From Limnohabitans sp. (GTDB lineage: Bacteria > Pseudomonadota > Gammaproteobacteria > Burkholderiales > Burkholderiaceae_C): 64,000 nucleotides of DNA. The DNA lies in contig NZ_JAAVVW010000003.1 in NCBI RefSeq assembly GCF_023910625.1, positions 62,001-126,000 on the forward strand, written 5' to 3'. The position numbers and the translations under genes are program-made. Below, one piece after another: positions 1 through 8,261 of this stretch. Every line of letters begins with the position of its first letter. The stretch's first letter is position 1. The notes beneath the pieces were generated by a model, which did no database searches, was not told the DNA's origin, and was given only the letters and a program-made list of their open reading frames with translations.

Positions 1-682
1 CTTGGACCATGGCGAGAGCAGCGTCATAGGCGACCGCGCCTTTGGTCGCGACCCGCGAGCCGTCAGCCTCTTGGCGCGCAGCCTGATGCAGGGCCTCCTG
101 CAAGCGGGCATGGGCAACTGCGGCAAACACTTTCCGGGGCACGGCGCGGTCAAGGCCGACTCGCACGTCGCACAGCCGGTGGACAAGCGCAGCCTCAAAG
201 CCATCCTGAGCGACGACGCGCTGCCCTACCGCCACTTGGGCAGCGTGCTCACGGCCGTGATGCCCGCACACGTCATTTACAGCAAGGTAGATGACCGCCC
301 GGCAGGTTTTTCGTCCCGCTGGCTGCAGGGCATCCTGCGCGAGCAATTGGGCTTTCAGGGCGCGGTGTGCACAGACGACCTGTCGATGGTCGCCGCCCGC
401 CAGATGCACGGGCGCACACTCAGCTACACCGAAGCGGTCCTCACAGCGCTGCAAGCCGGTTGCGACCTGGCGCTGCTGTGCAACCGCTCTACAGACAACG
501 GCGGCGCTGAACTCGATCAAGTGCTCGACCAACTGGCCCAGGCGCAAGTCAAATCGCATGTGCAGCCCAACGAAGCCAGCGAAGAGCGCCGCCTGAACCT
601 GCTGCCCCGCACGCCCGCACGCCCCTGGGACGAGTTGGTGCGCTCGACCGATTACATGCAGGCACTCGAACGCCTGCCCTGA
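1..682 (+). CDS. nagZ: Beta-N-acetylhexosaminidase NagZ, 5'-truncated by window edge
   Basis: This is the C-terminal part of a glycoside hydrolase family 3 beta-N-acetylglucosaminidase, a cytoplasmic enzyme that removes GlcNAc from anhydromuropeptides during cell-wall recycling. The frame is open from the first bases, so the true start lies upstream. The family signature KHFPGHG followed by V-x-x-DSH and P-x-D is visible about 40 residues in, and TDDLSM, carrying the catalytic Asp of the family, follows further on. About 226 residues are present; the intact family is about 340-370. A small membrane protein gene follows 19 bp downstream on the same strand. Confidence 0.93.
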   Translation, partial: LDHGESSVIGDRAFGRDPRAVSLLARSLMQGLLQAGMGNCGKHFPGHGAVKADSHVAQPVDKRSLKAILSDDALPYRHLGSVLTAVMPAHVIYSKVDDRPAGFSSRWLQGILREQLGFQGAVCTDDLSMVAARQMHGRTLSYTEAVLTALQAGCDLALLCNRSTDNGGAELDQVLDQLAQAQVKSHVQPNEASEERRLNLLPRTPARPWDELVRSTDYMQALERLP

Positions 683-701
683 TGCCCCAAAGGATGAAAC
701 C

Positions 702-1019
702 GTGGCAACTTTGTTGACTTGGCTATTGCACCTGTTCATGGCCCTCTTGGGCCTGGTGTTCTTGTTGGGGCTGTGGGCGGCCTTGGGCCTGTACCTGGTG
801 TGGGCCACCTTGCGCTGGGTGTTGACGGGCCGCAAGCCACAGGTGCTCATGATCTGGCAGCAACTGAACACCATGCGCCAAACCTTCCGGCAGGGCAGCT
901 TCCGCAGGCCTGCACCGGGACCTGCCCCTGCCTGGCGAACCCAGCCCACAGACGAACAAGTGGTCGATGTCCAAGCCCGAGAATTGGACGACAAACCAAC
1001 CCGCTTGCCACCCCCTTGA
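702..1019 (+). CDS. Small membrane protein of unknown function
   Basis: The 105-residue product starts at a GTG preceded by AAAGGA at good spacing. Residues 5-40 are strongly hydrophobic (LLTWLLHLFMALLGLVFLLG and onward) and would form one long or two short membrane helices, followed by a basic, proline-rich cytoplasmic tail. It lies directly behind nagZ and may be co-transcribed with it. I do not recognise a named family. The stop codon falls inside a C5T/AG5 palindrome, so the last few codons could be a read-in to an intergenic repeat. Confidence 0.6.
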   Translation: MATLLTWLLHLFMALLGLVFLLGLWAALGLYLVWATLRWVLTGRKPQVLMIWQQLNTMRQTFRQGSFRRPAPGPAPAWRTQPTDEQVVDVQARELDDKPTRLPPP

Positions 1020-1296
1020 GGGGGGGACAGCTCTGCCAGCACCATCCGGGCGGCACTGACCACGACCTGACGCCAAGACGGCAGACAAAAACCGCGACCG
1101 ATCCCAACACACCCATGGCGGCAATGGCCAGGCGCGAGGAGACCGCAGGCTGCACCCCTGGAACGACGAGCAACGCCGCCAGTGCCCCCCAGGGCTGTGC
1201 CATCGGGTGCGTAGCGGTGTCACCCACAAGGTGAGCGTCTTCGTGCTCACAAAGCTCAGGATACATCAGGGTTTCCAGCGGGTTCAAAGCGGGCAA
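847..1296 (-). CDS. Doubtful ORF with two hydrophobic stretches
   Basis: This 149-codon minus-strand frame fills the otherwise empty space upstream of the tolC-like gene. Its first 75 residues look protein-like (MYPELCEHEDAHLVGD, then hydrophobic runs around LAALLVVPGV and AIAAMGVLGSVAVFV). Its last third lies antisense to the 702-1019 gene and crosses the C5T/AG5 palindrome, so it could be a decayed gene or a chance frame. I found no family match by eye. Confidence 0.25.
   Translation of the reverse strand: MPALNPLETLMYPELCEHEDAHLVGDTATHPMAQPWGALAALLVVPGVQPAVSSRLAIAAMGVLGSVAVFVCRLGVRSWSVPPGWCWQSCPPLKGVASGLVCRPILGLGHRPLVRLWAGFARQGQVPVQACGSCPAGRFGAWCSVAARS
1011..1024. repeat. C5T/AG5 inverted repeat
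   Basis: CCCCCT and AGGGGG flank a TG loop. The palindrome contains the stop codon of the 702-1019 ORF. Such C-run/G-run palindromes are, to my recollection, common between genes in Comamonadaceae and may act as weak bidirectional terminators. There is no T-run here. Confidence 0.45.
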
Positions 1297-1421
1297 CTGC
1301 GTTTTCTAGGATTGATCTATCCTGGGTGAATAAAACAGAAACAAACCTTCAGATCGCCCTGGCTGACGTGCAAAGCTGGAGATGGCTAGAATTGCCATTC
1401 GAATGAAACTGCGAGAGACAA
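1025..1421. other. Intergenic stretch upstream of the secretion operon
   Basis: About 400 bp separate the small membrane protein from the tolC-like start. Apart from the doubtful minus-strand frame, I see no gene. The last 120 bp are more AT-rich and are the likely place for the promoter of the type I secretion operon, but I cannot pick out a convincing -35/-10 pair. Confidence 0.4.
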
Positions 1422-2720
1422 TTGAAAAAACCACTTTTTGCACCGATCAAAACCAATCTCCATTCAATGAACATCATTTTTGTCACATCGATGGCCCTGG
1501 CGGGGGTGTTGTTTGCGTTGCCAGCCCAAGCCGACAACGCTTTCCAATACCACAACATGCTGCCCGACATGCTCGACCAGCACCCCGTCGTGCGTGCCGC
1601 AGACCAGCAAAGACAAGCCGCAGCCCAAGAAGTCGAAGGTGCCCGCTGGCAATACTTCCCAACCCCATCCTTCGGGGTGGAAAGCAGCAACCAGATCAAC
1701 CGCCTGCTCGACTCGAGAATGCGCTTTGCCCGACTGCAACAACCGCTCTGGACAGGCGGACGCCTGACCGCCCAGACCGAGCGTGCCAAAGCACAGGCCA
1801 GCCTGGCCAACGCCACGTGGCGCGAGCAACGCCACAACCTGGCCACACGCTGGCTAGAACTCTGGGTCGAAACCGTTTCCGCAGGCCGCAGGGTCGAGGC
1901 CTTCACCGAATCCGAAGCGCTGCACCAGCGTTACGTCAATCGGGTCCAGGCGCGCGCCTCCGAAGGGCAAATCGCCCGCAGCGAAATCCTCTTGTCGCTG
2001 TCACGGCTGGCCAATGTGCGGGCCGAGCTCGAACTGGCCCGCGCCCAGCAGCAACAAGCCCTCAACAGGCTGCGTCAAATGTGGGGACGGCCATGGCCCA
2101 ACTCACTGCCGATGGGCCTGCCTGACCTGCAGGCCGCAGCGCCCAACGCCCCCGATCCAACGCCCGAGCCAGACGAAAACCACCCCGTGCTGCAAAAAAG
2201 CCGTGCCCAAATCGATTCCGCCCAAACCGACGTTGACCTGGCGCGAGCCCGCCTCTCGCCCGAGGTCTATGCGCGCGGAGAAATTATTCACGGCGACATC
2301 ACCGGCGAAGTGCGCAAAGCCTTCATCGGCATGAGCACCAGCTATGGCGGGGGCCTGTCCAGCCTGACGGCTGTGGGCTCGGCGCAAAGCCGGGTCGAAT
2401 CCCAGCGACAAGACCTGGAAATGCGCCGCCGCGACCTCATCGACCTGATCACCGCAGACCAGCTCCAGGGCATCACCCAAATGCAACGGGCGCGCCAACT
2501 GCAGCAATCGCTGGAAGCCGCAGACGCCTACCTCCAATCCTCTGAGACCCAGTTCGACAACGGCCGCCGCAGTTGGCAAGAACTCATGAACAGTGCCCGC
2601 GAAAAAGCCCAACTGCGCGCCCAACTGGCCGACACCAGCGCCCAAGCCTGGCTGGCTGCACAGCGCCTGCGCCTGAACACCCAAGGACTGGACGCCTACC
2701 TGGCCCGGCCCGCGCGCTGA
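1422..2720 (+). CDS. TolC-family outer membrane channel of type I secretion system
   Basis: This 432-residue protein is the outer membrane duct of a type I secretion system. I chose the TTG at 1422 (MKKPLFAP) because a GAGAG box lies about 8 bp upstream; the ATG at 1467 has no such box. In either case an N-terminal signal peptide ends near ALPAQA-DNA. The rest is Gln/Arg/Ala-rich alpha-helical sequence typical of OEP-family barrels, in two repeats (roughly 60-220 and 245-420). The ABC exporter starts 37 bp downstream and the adaptor follows that, giving the outer membrane/ATPase/adaptor set used by Lap-, Bap- and Sii-type adhesin exporters. Confidence 0.88.
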   Translation: MKKPLFAPIKTNLHSMNIIFVTSMALAGVLFALPAQADNAFQYHNMLPDMLDQHPVVRAADQQRQAAAQEVEGARWQYFPTPSFGVESSNQINRLLDSRMRFARLQQPLWTGGRLTAQTERAKAQASLANATWREQRHNLATRWLELWVETVSAGRRVEAFTESEALHQRYVNRVQARASEGQIARSEILLSLSRLANVRAELELARAQQQQALNRLRQMWGRPWPNSLPMGLPDLQAAAPNAPDPTPEPDENHPVLQKSRAQIDSAQTDVDLARARLSPEVYARGEIIHGDITGEVRKAFIGMSTSYGGGLSSLTAVGSAQSRVESQRQDLEMRRRDLIDLITADQLQGITQMQRARQLQQSLEAADAYLQSSETQFDNGRRSWQELMNSAREKAQLRAQLADTSAQAWLAAQRLRLNTQGLDAYLARPAR

Positions 2721-2757
2721 CAGGTCCATTGCCTTTGCAAGCCACACACCCACCAGC

Positions 2758-4929
2758 ATGGCCCCCCCCGACTCCTCCCAAGCCCTGACCGCCTGCCTGA
2801 TGCGCCTGTCGCAGTTGCGCCGCGAACCCATCGACGTGCTGCAAGTGCAGTCCCTGCTGCGCGAAGCCCAACTGTCAGAGCAAGTCACGCCGCCCCAACT
2901 GCTGCAGGCCCTCACATCGCTGGCCCAAGCGCAGCGCTGGCCCCGTCCGCAAAGCAGTGGCCAGCCCGACCCCTCGCGCCTGCCCGCACTGTTGCTGGAG
3001 CCAGACCAGCTCCCCGCCCTCATCGTGGCCAGCCGCAACGACGGCACCTGGACCGTGCAGCGCTGGAGCCCCACGCTGCGGCAATTCAGCGAAGAAGCCG
3101 TGCGCGACTTCGCCACCGGCAGCCAGACCGTGCGCCTGCGCATGGTGGCCAGTTTTTCGCCATCGGCCAGCCCCAGCTTCCAATTGGTCTGGAGCGAAAT
3201 CTGGCGACACCCCCGCGCCGTCCTCGACATCGCCGCCGCCACCCTGACGGTGACGGTGCTGGCCCTGGCCACCTCGTTCTACAGCATGCAGGTTTACGAC
3301 CGCGTGGTCCCCACCCAAGCCAGCGGCACCCTGTTGGCGATCACCCTCGGCGTCATCGCCTCCATCCTGCTTGAAGTGCTGGGCAAATGGCTGCGCTCGC
3401 GCCAGATCCATCACCTGACCGACCTCATCGACCAAAGCCTGGCCCGCACCGTATTTGGTCGCTTTCTGCACATCCGCCTCGACCAATTGCCGCCCAGCGT
3501 CGGCAGCACCGCCTCGCGTCTGCGCGGCTACGAAAGCCTGCGCAGCTTTCTGGTCAGTCTGGTCACTCAGGCCATGGTTGACATCCCGCTGGCCTTGCTC
3601 ACCTTGCTTGTGCTGTTCTTCATGGCCGGCAATCTGGCCTTGATTCCGGGTGCATTTTTGGTCGCCGGGCTGATCGCAGCCACCATCTCCAAGCGCCGCA
3701 TCGAACACCTGACCCGTCTGGCCACACCATCACTGCACCACAAATCCGGCATCCTGGTCGAAAGCATCGAAGGCGCCGAAACCATCAAGTCGGGGCAGGG
3801 CGGCTGGCGCATGCTCTCGCGCTGGCTTGACATCACCGACGAAGCCCGCCAGTACGAGCACCGCTCCCGCGTCCTGACCGAAAACGCCCAGTTCATGGTC
3901 GGCGCCTTGCAACAACTGGCCTACATCACACTGGTGGCCCTGGGCGCATTGACCATCGGCATGGACGACTTCACCATGGGGGCTCTCATCGCCTGCTCCA
4001 TTCTGAGCGGGCGCATCCTCAACCCCATCGCCATGGTTCCCAATCTGCTCATGCAATGGGCCCAAACCAAGGTCGCCGTCGATGACCTCGACCGCTTCTG
4101 GAAACTGCCCTCCGATCACCCCGAAGGCACTCAGCCCCTGGTGGCCCCCCTGCACGGCCAATACAGCCTCAGCAACATCGACATGCAATACAGCGGCACG
4201 CAGGCCCTGCGCCTGCCCAAGCTCGACATCCGCGCCGGAGAACGCATCGCCGTCATTGGCGGCATCGGCAGCGGCAAGACCAGTCTGCTGCGACTGCTCT
4301 CGGGCATGTACAAGCCCCAGGGTGGCCGCATCCTGCTCGACGGCATGGAACTCGAACTCATCGCCAAAGACTGCCTGTCCGAGCACATCGGCTTTGTCGC
4401 ACAAGACGGCCGCCTGTTTGCAGGCACCCTGCGCGAAAACCTCATCCTCGGCCTGGCCGACCCCGGCGACGAAGCCCTGCTCATCGCGGCCCGCCGCACA
4501 GGGCTGTTTGACGCCGCCATCGCGCCGCACCCCAAAGGGCTCGACCGCGAGATCTTTGAAGGCGGCCAGGGCCTGTCTGGTGGCCAACGCCAACTGGTCC
4601 ACTTCACCCGCGCCCTGTTGCGCCAGCCCAGCATCTGGCTGCTGGACGAGCCCACCGCCTCGATGGACCCGCCACTGGAGCAGCGCGTGCTGCAAACCCT
4701 GAGCGAAGAACTCCAAAAGCGGCCCGACAGCACCCTCATCCTGGTCACCCACAAACCGCAGTTGCTCGGGCTGGTCCAGCGCATCATGGTGCTCAACAAC
4801 CAGCAACTCATGTTCGACGGCCCCCGCGACCAGGTCCTGCAGCATCTGAGTGCTGCACCCCCTCCAGCCGCCCCGGCACCGGCAAACCCATCTGCTCCCC
4901 CTACCGCACCCGCACAGGCCACACCATGA
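2758..4929 (+). CDS. Type I secretion ABC transporter (permease-ATPase, LapB-like)
   Basis: This 723-residue inner-membrane exporter powers secretion of the adhesin encoded downstream. Residues 1-130 form a C39-peptidase-like domain in which I see no catalytic Cys/His pair, as in LapB/HlyB-type transporters. The membrane domain spans roughly 160-450. The nucleotide-binding domain shows Walker A (GGIGSGKTS, 501-509), the signature LSGGQ (606-610), Walker B (IWLLDE, ending at Glu631) and the H-loop His665. The C-terminus is a Pro/Ala-rich tail. Its stop overlaps the next start by 4 bp (ATGA), which indicates translational coupling to the adaptor. Confidence 0.93.
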   Translation: MAPPDSSQALTACLMRLSQLRREPIDVLQVQSLLREAQLSEQVTPPQLLQALTSLAQAQRWPRPQSSGQPDPSRLPALLLEPDQLPALIVASRNDGTWTVQRWSPTLRQFSEEAVRDFATGSQTVRLRMVASFSPSASPSFQLVWSEIWRHPRAVLDIAAATLTVTVLALATSFYSMQVYDRVVPTQASGTLLAITLGVIASILLEVLGKWLRSRQIHHLTDLIDQSLARTVFGRFLHIRLDQLPPSVGSTASRLRGYESLRSFLVSLVTQAMVDIPLALLTLLVLFFMAGNLALIPGAFLVAGLIAATISKRRIEHLTRLATPSLHHKSGILVESIEGAETIKSGQGGWRMLSRWLDITDEARQYEHRSRVLTENAQFMVGALQQLAYITLVALGALTIGMDDFTMGALIACSILSGRILNPIAMVPNLLMQWAQTKVAVDDLDRFWKLPSDHPEGTQPLVAPLHGQYSLSNIDMQYSGTQALRLPKLDIRAGERIAVIGGIGSGKTSLLRLLSGMYKPQGGRILLDGMELELIAKDCLSEHIGFVAQDGRLFAGTLRENLILGLADPGDEALLIAARRTGLFDAAIAPHPKGLDREIFEGGQGLSGGQRQLVHFTRALLRQPSIWLLDEPTASMDPPLEQRVLQTLSEELQKRPDSTLILVTHKPQLLGLVQRIMVLNNQQLMFDGPRDQVLQHLSAAPPPAAPAPANPSAPPTAPAQATP

Positions 4930-6074
4930 CCGCCACACCCTCCATCCGTCCAGGCGCAGGACTGCTGCTGCTCGGCACCCTGCTGGCTTTTGTGCTGTGG
5001 GCCGCGTGGTTCGAGATCGACCAGATCGTCCGAGCCACCGGCCAGATCATTCCGCAAGAGCGCACCCAGATCATCCAGGTCGCCGACGGTGGCGTGCTGC
5101 AAGAACTGCAAGTCACCGAAGGACAAACCGTGCGCAAAGGCCAAGTGCTGGCCCGCCTCGAAAACCAACGCGCCAGCGCCGGCGTGGACGAAGTCCGCAA
5201 CCGCATCGCCGGCCTCGAAATCACCCGCCTGCGCGCCCAGGCCGAAGCCAGTGCCCAGCTCTTTGAGCCCAACGCCTACCGGCGCAGCCACCCCGACCTG
5301 GTGCAGGCCCAGCAATCGCTTTACCAGCAAAACACCGCTGCACTGCAGCAAGAAACCGCCGCCCTGCGCGGCCAGTTGCGGCTGGCCGAAGAAGAGCAGC
5401 AACTCAATGAACGGCTCTTCAATAGCGGCGACATCAGCCGAGTCGAACTCATGCGCGCCCAGCGCCAGGTGCTCGACGTGCAGCAACGCATCCAGGCCAC
5501 GCAAGACAAATTCCGCTCCGAAGCCCGCAGGGAACTGGCCCGCATCGAAGACGAAATCACCGCCCAGCGCAGCCGACTGAAAGAGCGCCAGAGCATCTAT
5601 GACCACACCATCCTGGAAGCCCCGACCAACGGCATCGTCAAATACCTGCGCTTCAACACCCTGGGCGGCGTGCTGCGCCCCGGTGATGAGCTCATGCAAA
5701 TCTCGCCCACCGAGGGCCAATACCTCGTCGAAGCCAAGATCAACCCCACCGACATCGGCCAGCTCGAAGTGGGCCAGCACGCCACCCTGCGGCTCGACGC
5801 CTTCGACTACAGCATCTACGGCCCTGTAGAAGGCCGCCTGGACTACCTCAGCTCGGACACCCTGAACGAGCCCGGCCCCGACGGCCGCAGCAGCCAGACC
5901 TATTACCGCGCCCACCTGAGCCTGCAACTGCCAGCAAACAGCCGCATCCGGCCCGAAGACATCAAACCCGGCCTGACCGTCAGCGTTGACATCCAGACCG
6001 GCCGCCGCAGCGTGCTGCACTTCATCGGCAAGCCCATTGCGCGCGCCTTCAGCGGCGCGTTGGGCCAAAAGTGA
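4926..6074 (+). CDS. HlyD-family membrane fusion protein (LapC-like)
   Basis: This 382-residue periplasmic adaptor links the ABC exporter to the TolC-like channel. It has one N-terminal membrane segment (GLLLLGTLLAFVLWAAWF, about residues 12-30). A biotinyl-lipoyl-like strand region follows (GQIIPQERTQIIQVADGG), then a long coiled-coil hairpin of about 70-230 rich in Glu, Gln and Arg, and a C-terminal barrel with the family block DHTILEAPTNGIVKYL. The start codon overlaps the exporter stop (ATGA). It ends the first transcription unit; 288 bp follow before the regulator. Confidence 0.92.
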   Translation: MTATPSIRPGAGLLLLGTLLAFVLWAAWFEIDQIVRATGQIIPQERTQIIQVADGGVLQELQVTEGQTVRKGQVLARLENQRASAGVDEVRNRIAGLEITRLRAQAEASAQLFEPNAYRRSHPDLVQAQQSLYQQNTAALQQETAALRGQLRLAEEEQQLNERLFNSGDISRVELMRAQRQVLDVQQRIQATQDKFRSEARRELARIEDEITAQRSRLKERQSIYDHTILEAPTNGIVKYLRFNTLGGVLRPGDELMQISPTEGQYLVEAKINPTDIGQLEVGQHATLRLDAFDYSIYGPVEGRLDYLSSDTLNEPGPDGRSSQTYYRAHLSLQLPANSRIRPEDIKPGLTVSVDIQTGRRSVLHFIGKPIARAFSGALGQK

Positions 6075-6362
6075 CAAAAACCACCAAGTGGTAAAGAACT
6101 GTATCTTTGTACTCACACGATTTTTTATAAGTATTTTGTGGTACTATGACCGCTTCAGTTTTAATTCGAAATCCAAAGTTTTAAGTCATCTCAAAGCCAT
6201 CACCATCACCACCGGAGGCCGCGTATCGGCGGTGCTGTGAGTCGGTTGTGGCGGCCTATGGCGCAAGGCGGCGGTGCGGGGCTTGCTTTGGCTTTTGACG
6301 GTTTTGTGTGGGTTCGCGGCCGCTGTGTGCCCGCCCATGCGGTTTTTTTTAAAGGATAACGC
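6075..6362. other. AT-rich spacer before the first LuxR-type regulator
   Basis: The first 110 bp are much more AT-rich than their surroundings and contain TACTAT (6142-6147) as a possible -10 box. I see no matching -35 box I would trust. The last part ends in a T-run and an AAAGGATAA ribosome site for the regulator. No gene is visible. Confidence 0.4.
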
Positions 6363-6980
6363 ATGTCAAACCATGATGCTTGGTCAGGGTGCCTGGTGGT
6401 CTATCACCCGCACCCTGACGTTGGCAGGGCCATTGCTTCGATGTTCAGCGACAAGCTGCCGGGTTTGCGGGTGGTGACGGCGACGAACATCGACGACATT
6501 TTGCATTTGTCGCTGCAATACCGCCCCATCTGGGTGTGGGTGGACACCTGCACCGACGCACAGCAGATCGAGCAGTTGCGCATGTTCAGATCGGTGTGCC
6601 CCGGTCTGCGTTTTGTGGGGTTTGGTGGCGGCGACGATCTTGCGGCCACACGGCTCAAGCTGGGCTGGGGCAAGGCCGATATGTTGTTTGGCGAGCTGGT
6701 GCCCTGGGGCAAGTTGGCCGCGAGTTTTGCCTCTTTGGGCCTGATGGCCCCAGGCGATCAGGCCCAGACCTTGCAGGCGGTGAAGTTGACGCGCCGCATG
6801 TCACAGCTCTTGATTTTGCTGCAGTCCGGCATGAGCAATCAGGACATTGCCCAAAAAGTGGGCATTTCCGAGCACACCGTCAAAGTCCATTTTTGGCGTC
6901 TTTTCAGGCGTTTGGGCGTGAACAACCGTTTGCAGGCTTTGTACAAAGCCCGGTTGCTCGGGCTGATCGCCGGGCGCTGA
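6363..6980 (+). CDS. LuxR/NarL-type response regulator, copy 1, degenerate receiver
   Basis: This 205-residue regulator starts at the ATG behind AAAGGATAA. The C-terminal 65 residues form a GerE/LuxR helix-turn-helix (LTRRMSQLLILLQSGMSNQD, then IAQKVGISEHTVKVHFWRLF). The N-terminal 120 residues resemble a receiver domain, but the usual acidic pair after strand 1 is replaced by YHPHPD and I see no conserved Lys near strand 5. An Asp at the end of strand 3 (WVWVDT) remains. It may therefore work without normal phosphotransfer. It is about 89% identical to the copy at 19264-19881, and the two bracket the adhesin locus, which suggests local control of it. Confidence 0.87.
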   Translation: MSNHDAWSGCLVVYHPHPDVGRAIASMFSDKLPGLRVVTATNIDDILHLSLQYRPIWVWVDTCTDAQQIEQLRMFRSVCPGLRFVGFGGGDDLAATRLKLGWGKADMLFGELVPWGKLAASFASLGLMAPGDQAQTLQAVKLTRRMSQLLILLQSGMSNQDIAQKVGISEHTVKVHFWRLFRRLGVNNRLQALYKARLLGLIAGR

Positions 6981-7075
6981 GCACAGCCTGAGCCACAGCC
7001 TCCAATGCCAGACCCTTCGCATCAGCTTGCCGCACCGCGTCGGCCAGCCGATGGACTGCGCCTGAGACAGCACCG

Positions 7076-7251
7076 GGCATGCGGTCAGTCTGACACCGCT
7101 TTTATTAAAAAAATTTTCATTTATTTATAATAAATGTCTGAACATGTTACTATTGCGATAAATCAGAAATTAAGTCCAATAAACGTCGAAATTGAGACAT
7201 CCGGATGAACCCCCCTGTCACTGACCTGACACCCATTGACAAAACCGTTCA
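7076..7251 (+). repeat. Duplicated leader/promoter region, copy 1
   Basis: This stretch recurs at 18939-19113 with many substitutions but clear collinearity. Both begin GGGCATGCGG, pass through an AT-rich block with TTTATTAAAA, then share ATGTTA-x-TATTGC and TAAGTC, and end in an ATG followed by codons for PPV-x-D and IDKTV. Copy 1 contains the perfect palindrome AACATGTT (7141-7148). Its position just upstream of the MotB-like genes, and its conservation next to both regulators, point to a promoter/operator region. Confidence 0.7.
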
Positions 7252-7417
7252 AACCATCTGCCAGCAAGTGCAGCGCCTGCTGCCAGCGGGTTCGGGCCAG
7301 CCCCGGGCTTGGGCAGACGTATCGGCAGCACCCATGGCCGCTGTCGTGCCCAGCGGGGCTGGCTCCGGGGTCGCGTGCTGGTGCACAGCCCTGCCAACAT
7401 CGCTGCAAGAGGGCTGA
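7205..7417 (+). CDS. Short ORF upstream of the MotB-like genes
   Basis: This 70-codon frame begins MNPPVTDLTPIDKTVQ. The first 15 codons are conserved in the second leader copy (MSPPVNDIRQIDKTV at 19069), which argues that at least the N-terminus was once translated. The remainder (Ala/Gly/Cys-rich) looks less convincing and may be frame-shifted. Its end, LPTSLQE then TGA, is echoed 275 bp downstream just before the MotB-like start. I do not recognise a family. Confidence 0.35.
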   Translation: MNPPVTDLTPIDKTVQTICQQVQRLLPAGSGQPRAWADVSAAPMAAVVPSGAGSGVACWCTALPTSLQEG

Positions 7418-7436
7418 CGTGGAAGCGGCCAGCGCG
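7390..7436 (+). repeat. Imperfect copy of the gene junction at 7665-7711
   Basis: CCCTGCCAACATCGCT, a TGA and then GTGGAAGC-x-GCCAGCGC occur here and again about 275 bp downstream, where the second GTG is the start of the MotB-like gene. The intervening AT-rich 230 bp may be an insertion, or the region may be a tandem duplication whose first copy decayed. Confidence 0.55.
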
Positions 7437-7694
7437 GGTGACCCGCTCGGGCAGAAATCAAGGGCCCAAAAAAGGAAGTTTCTTCCCCGATTTGTTTTTT
7501 GCATCCATATGTATCATAATGCGGCCTTTTAACAAAAAAGTCAGTTGATTAAAATGGCAAAACTGTTGAAAATGTCCAAAACAACCACCAGCAAACAAGC
7601 CCACAAAAGCTGCGCGCACACCCGGGCCAGGTGGTTCGATGGGTCATTGATCGCTGTTCCGAAACCCTGCCAACATCGCTAGGAGAAGTCTGAA

Positions 7695-8261
7695 GTGGAA
7701 GCCGCCAGCGCACAAGAATCAGAAGACACCATGTGGCAGGGCTATGTCTCTGTCATTTCGTGCCTGCTGCTGGCCCTGCTGCTGATCATGGCCATCCTCG
7801 CCATCGCATTGGTGCTGGCGAGTGCTACAGAAAAACCAGAGCTCGAGCGGCAAGTGCAATCATCCCCAACCCCCCGGCCTCCAAGTCCAGCCAAAGGTGC
7901 GCGCTGGGTGCTCAACTTTTCCGGCCAGACGGTGGACATTGGGCCAGCGCAACGCGCCCAATTTGCAGCCCAACTGAACAGGGCCAACCCCGAAGGCATC
8001 TGGCAGGTGTTTGCTTACAGCGAGCCAGGCAACGCATCGGCGCAGCGGCTGGCTTACATCCGGGTGCTGGCCACGCGCGACTTGCTCATCGAATCCGGCG
8101 TGTCAGCCAAAAACATTGAGCAGCAACTGCTGGACACCGACCCGGCGCTCACGCGCAGCCCAACGGCCAATGCCCAAGCCCTGGCGACCGAAGGCAAGGT
8201 CTTCGTCAAGCCCGGCAGTCTGCAAGCACCTGCAAACGTGACCCAAAAGGGGCAGCCATGA
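7695..8261 (+). CDS. MotB/SiiA-like membrane protein lacking the proton-carrying Asp
   Basis: This 188-residue protein starts at GTG behind AGGAGAAG. It has a short cytoplasmic N-terminus, one membrane helix (about residues 17-42) and a periplasmic OmpA-like region (about 75-150) with A-x-x-R-x-x-x-TRDLLIESGVSAKNI. Aligned with its downstream neighbour, WQGYVSVISCLL matches WPAYVDAITNVM, so the position of the conserved proton-binding Asp of MotB-type stators is Ser19 here. Its stop overlaps the next start by 4 bp (ATGA). With the next two genes it forms a probable energy-coupling complex for the adhesin secretion system. Confidence 0.75.
   Translation: MEAASAQESEDTMWQGYVSVISCLLLALLLIMAILAIALVLASATEKPELERQVQSSPTPRPPSPAKGARWVLNFSGQTVDIGPAQRAQFAAQLNRANPEGIWQVFAYSEPGNASAQRLAYIRVLATRDLLIESGVSAKNIEQQLLDTDPALTRSPTANAQALATEGKVFVKPGSLQAPANVTQKGQP

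Noticed and set aside
4131..6116. A 661-codon minus-strand frame over the ABC exporter and HlyD genes
   Set aside because: It is a shadow of two well-supported plus-strand genes; its composition is low-complexity and shows no motifs.
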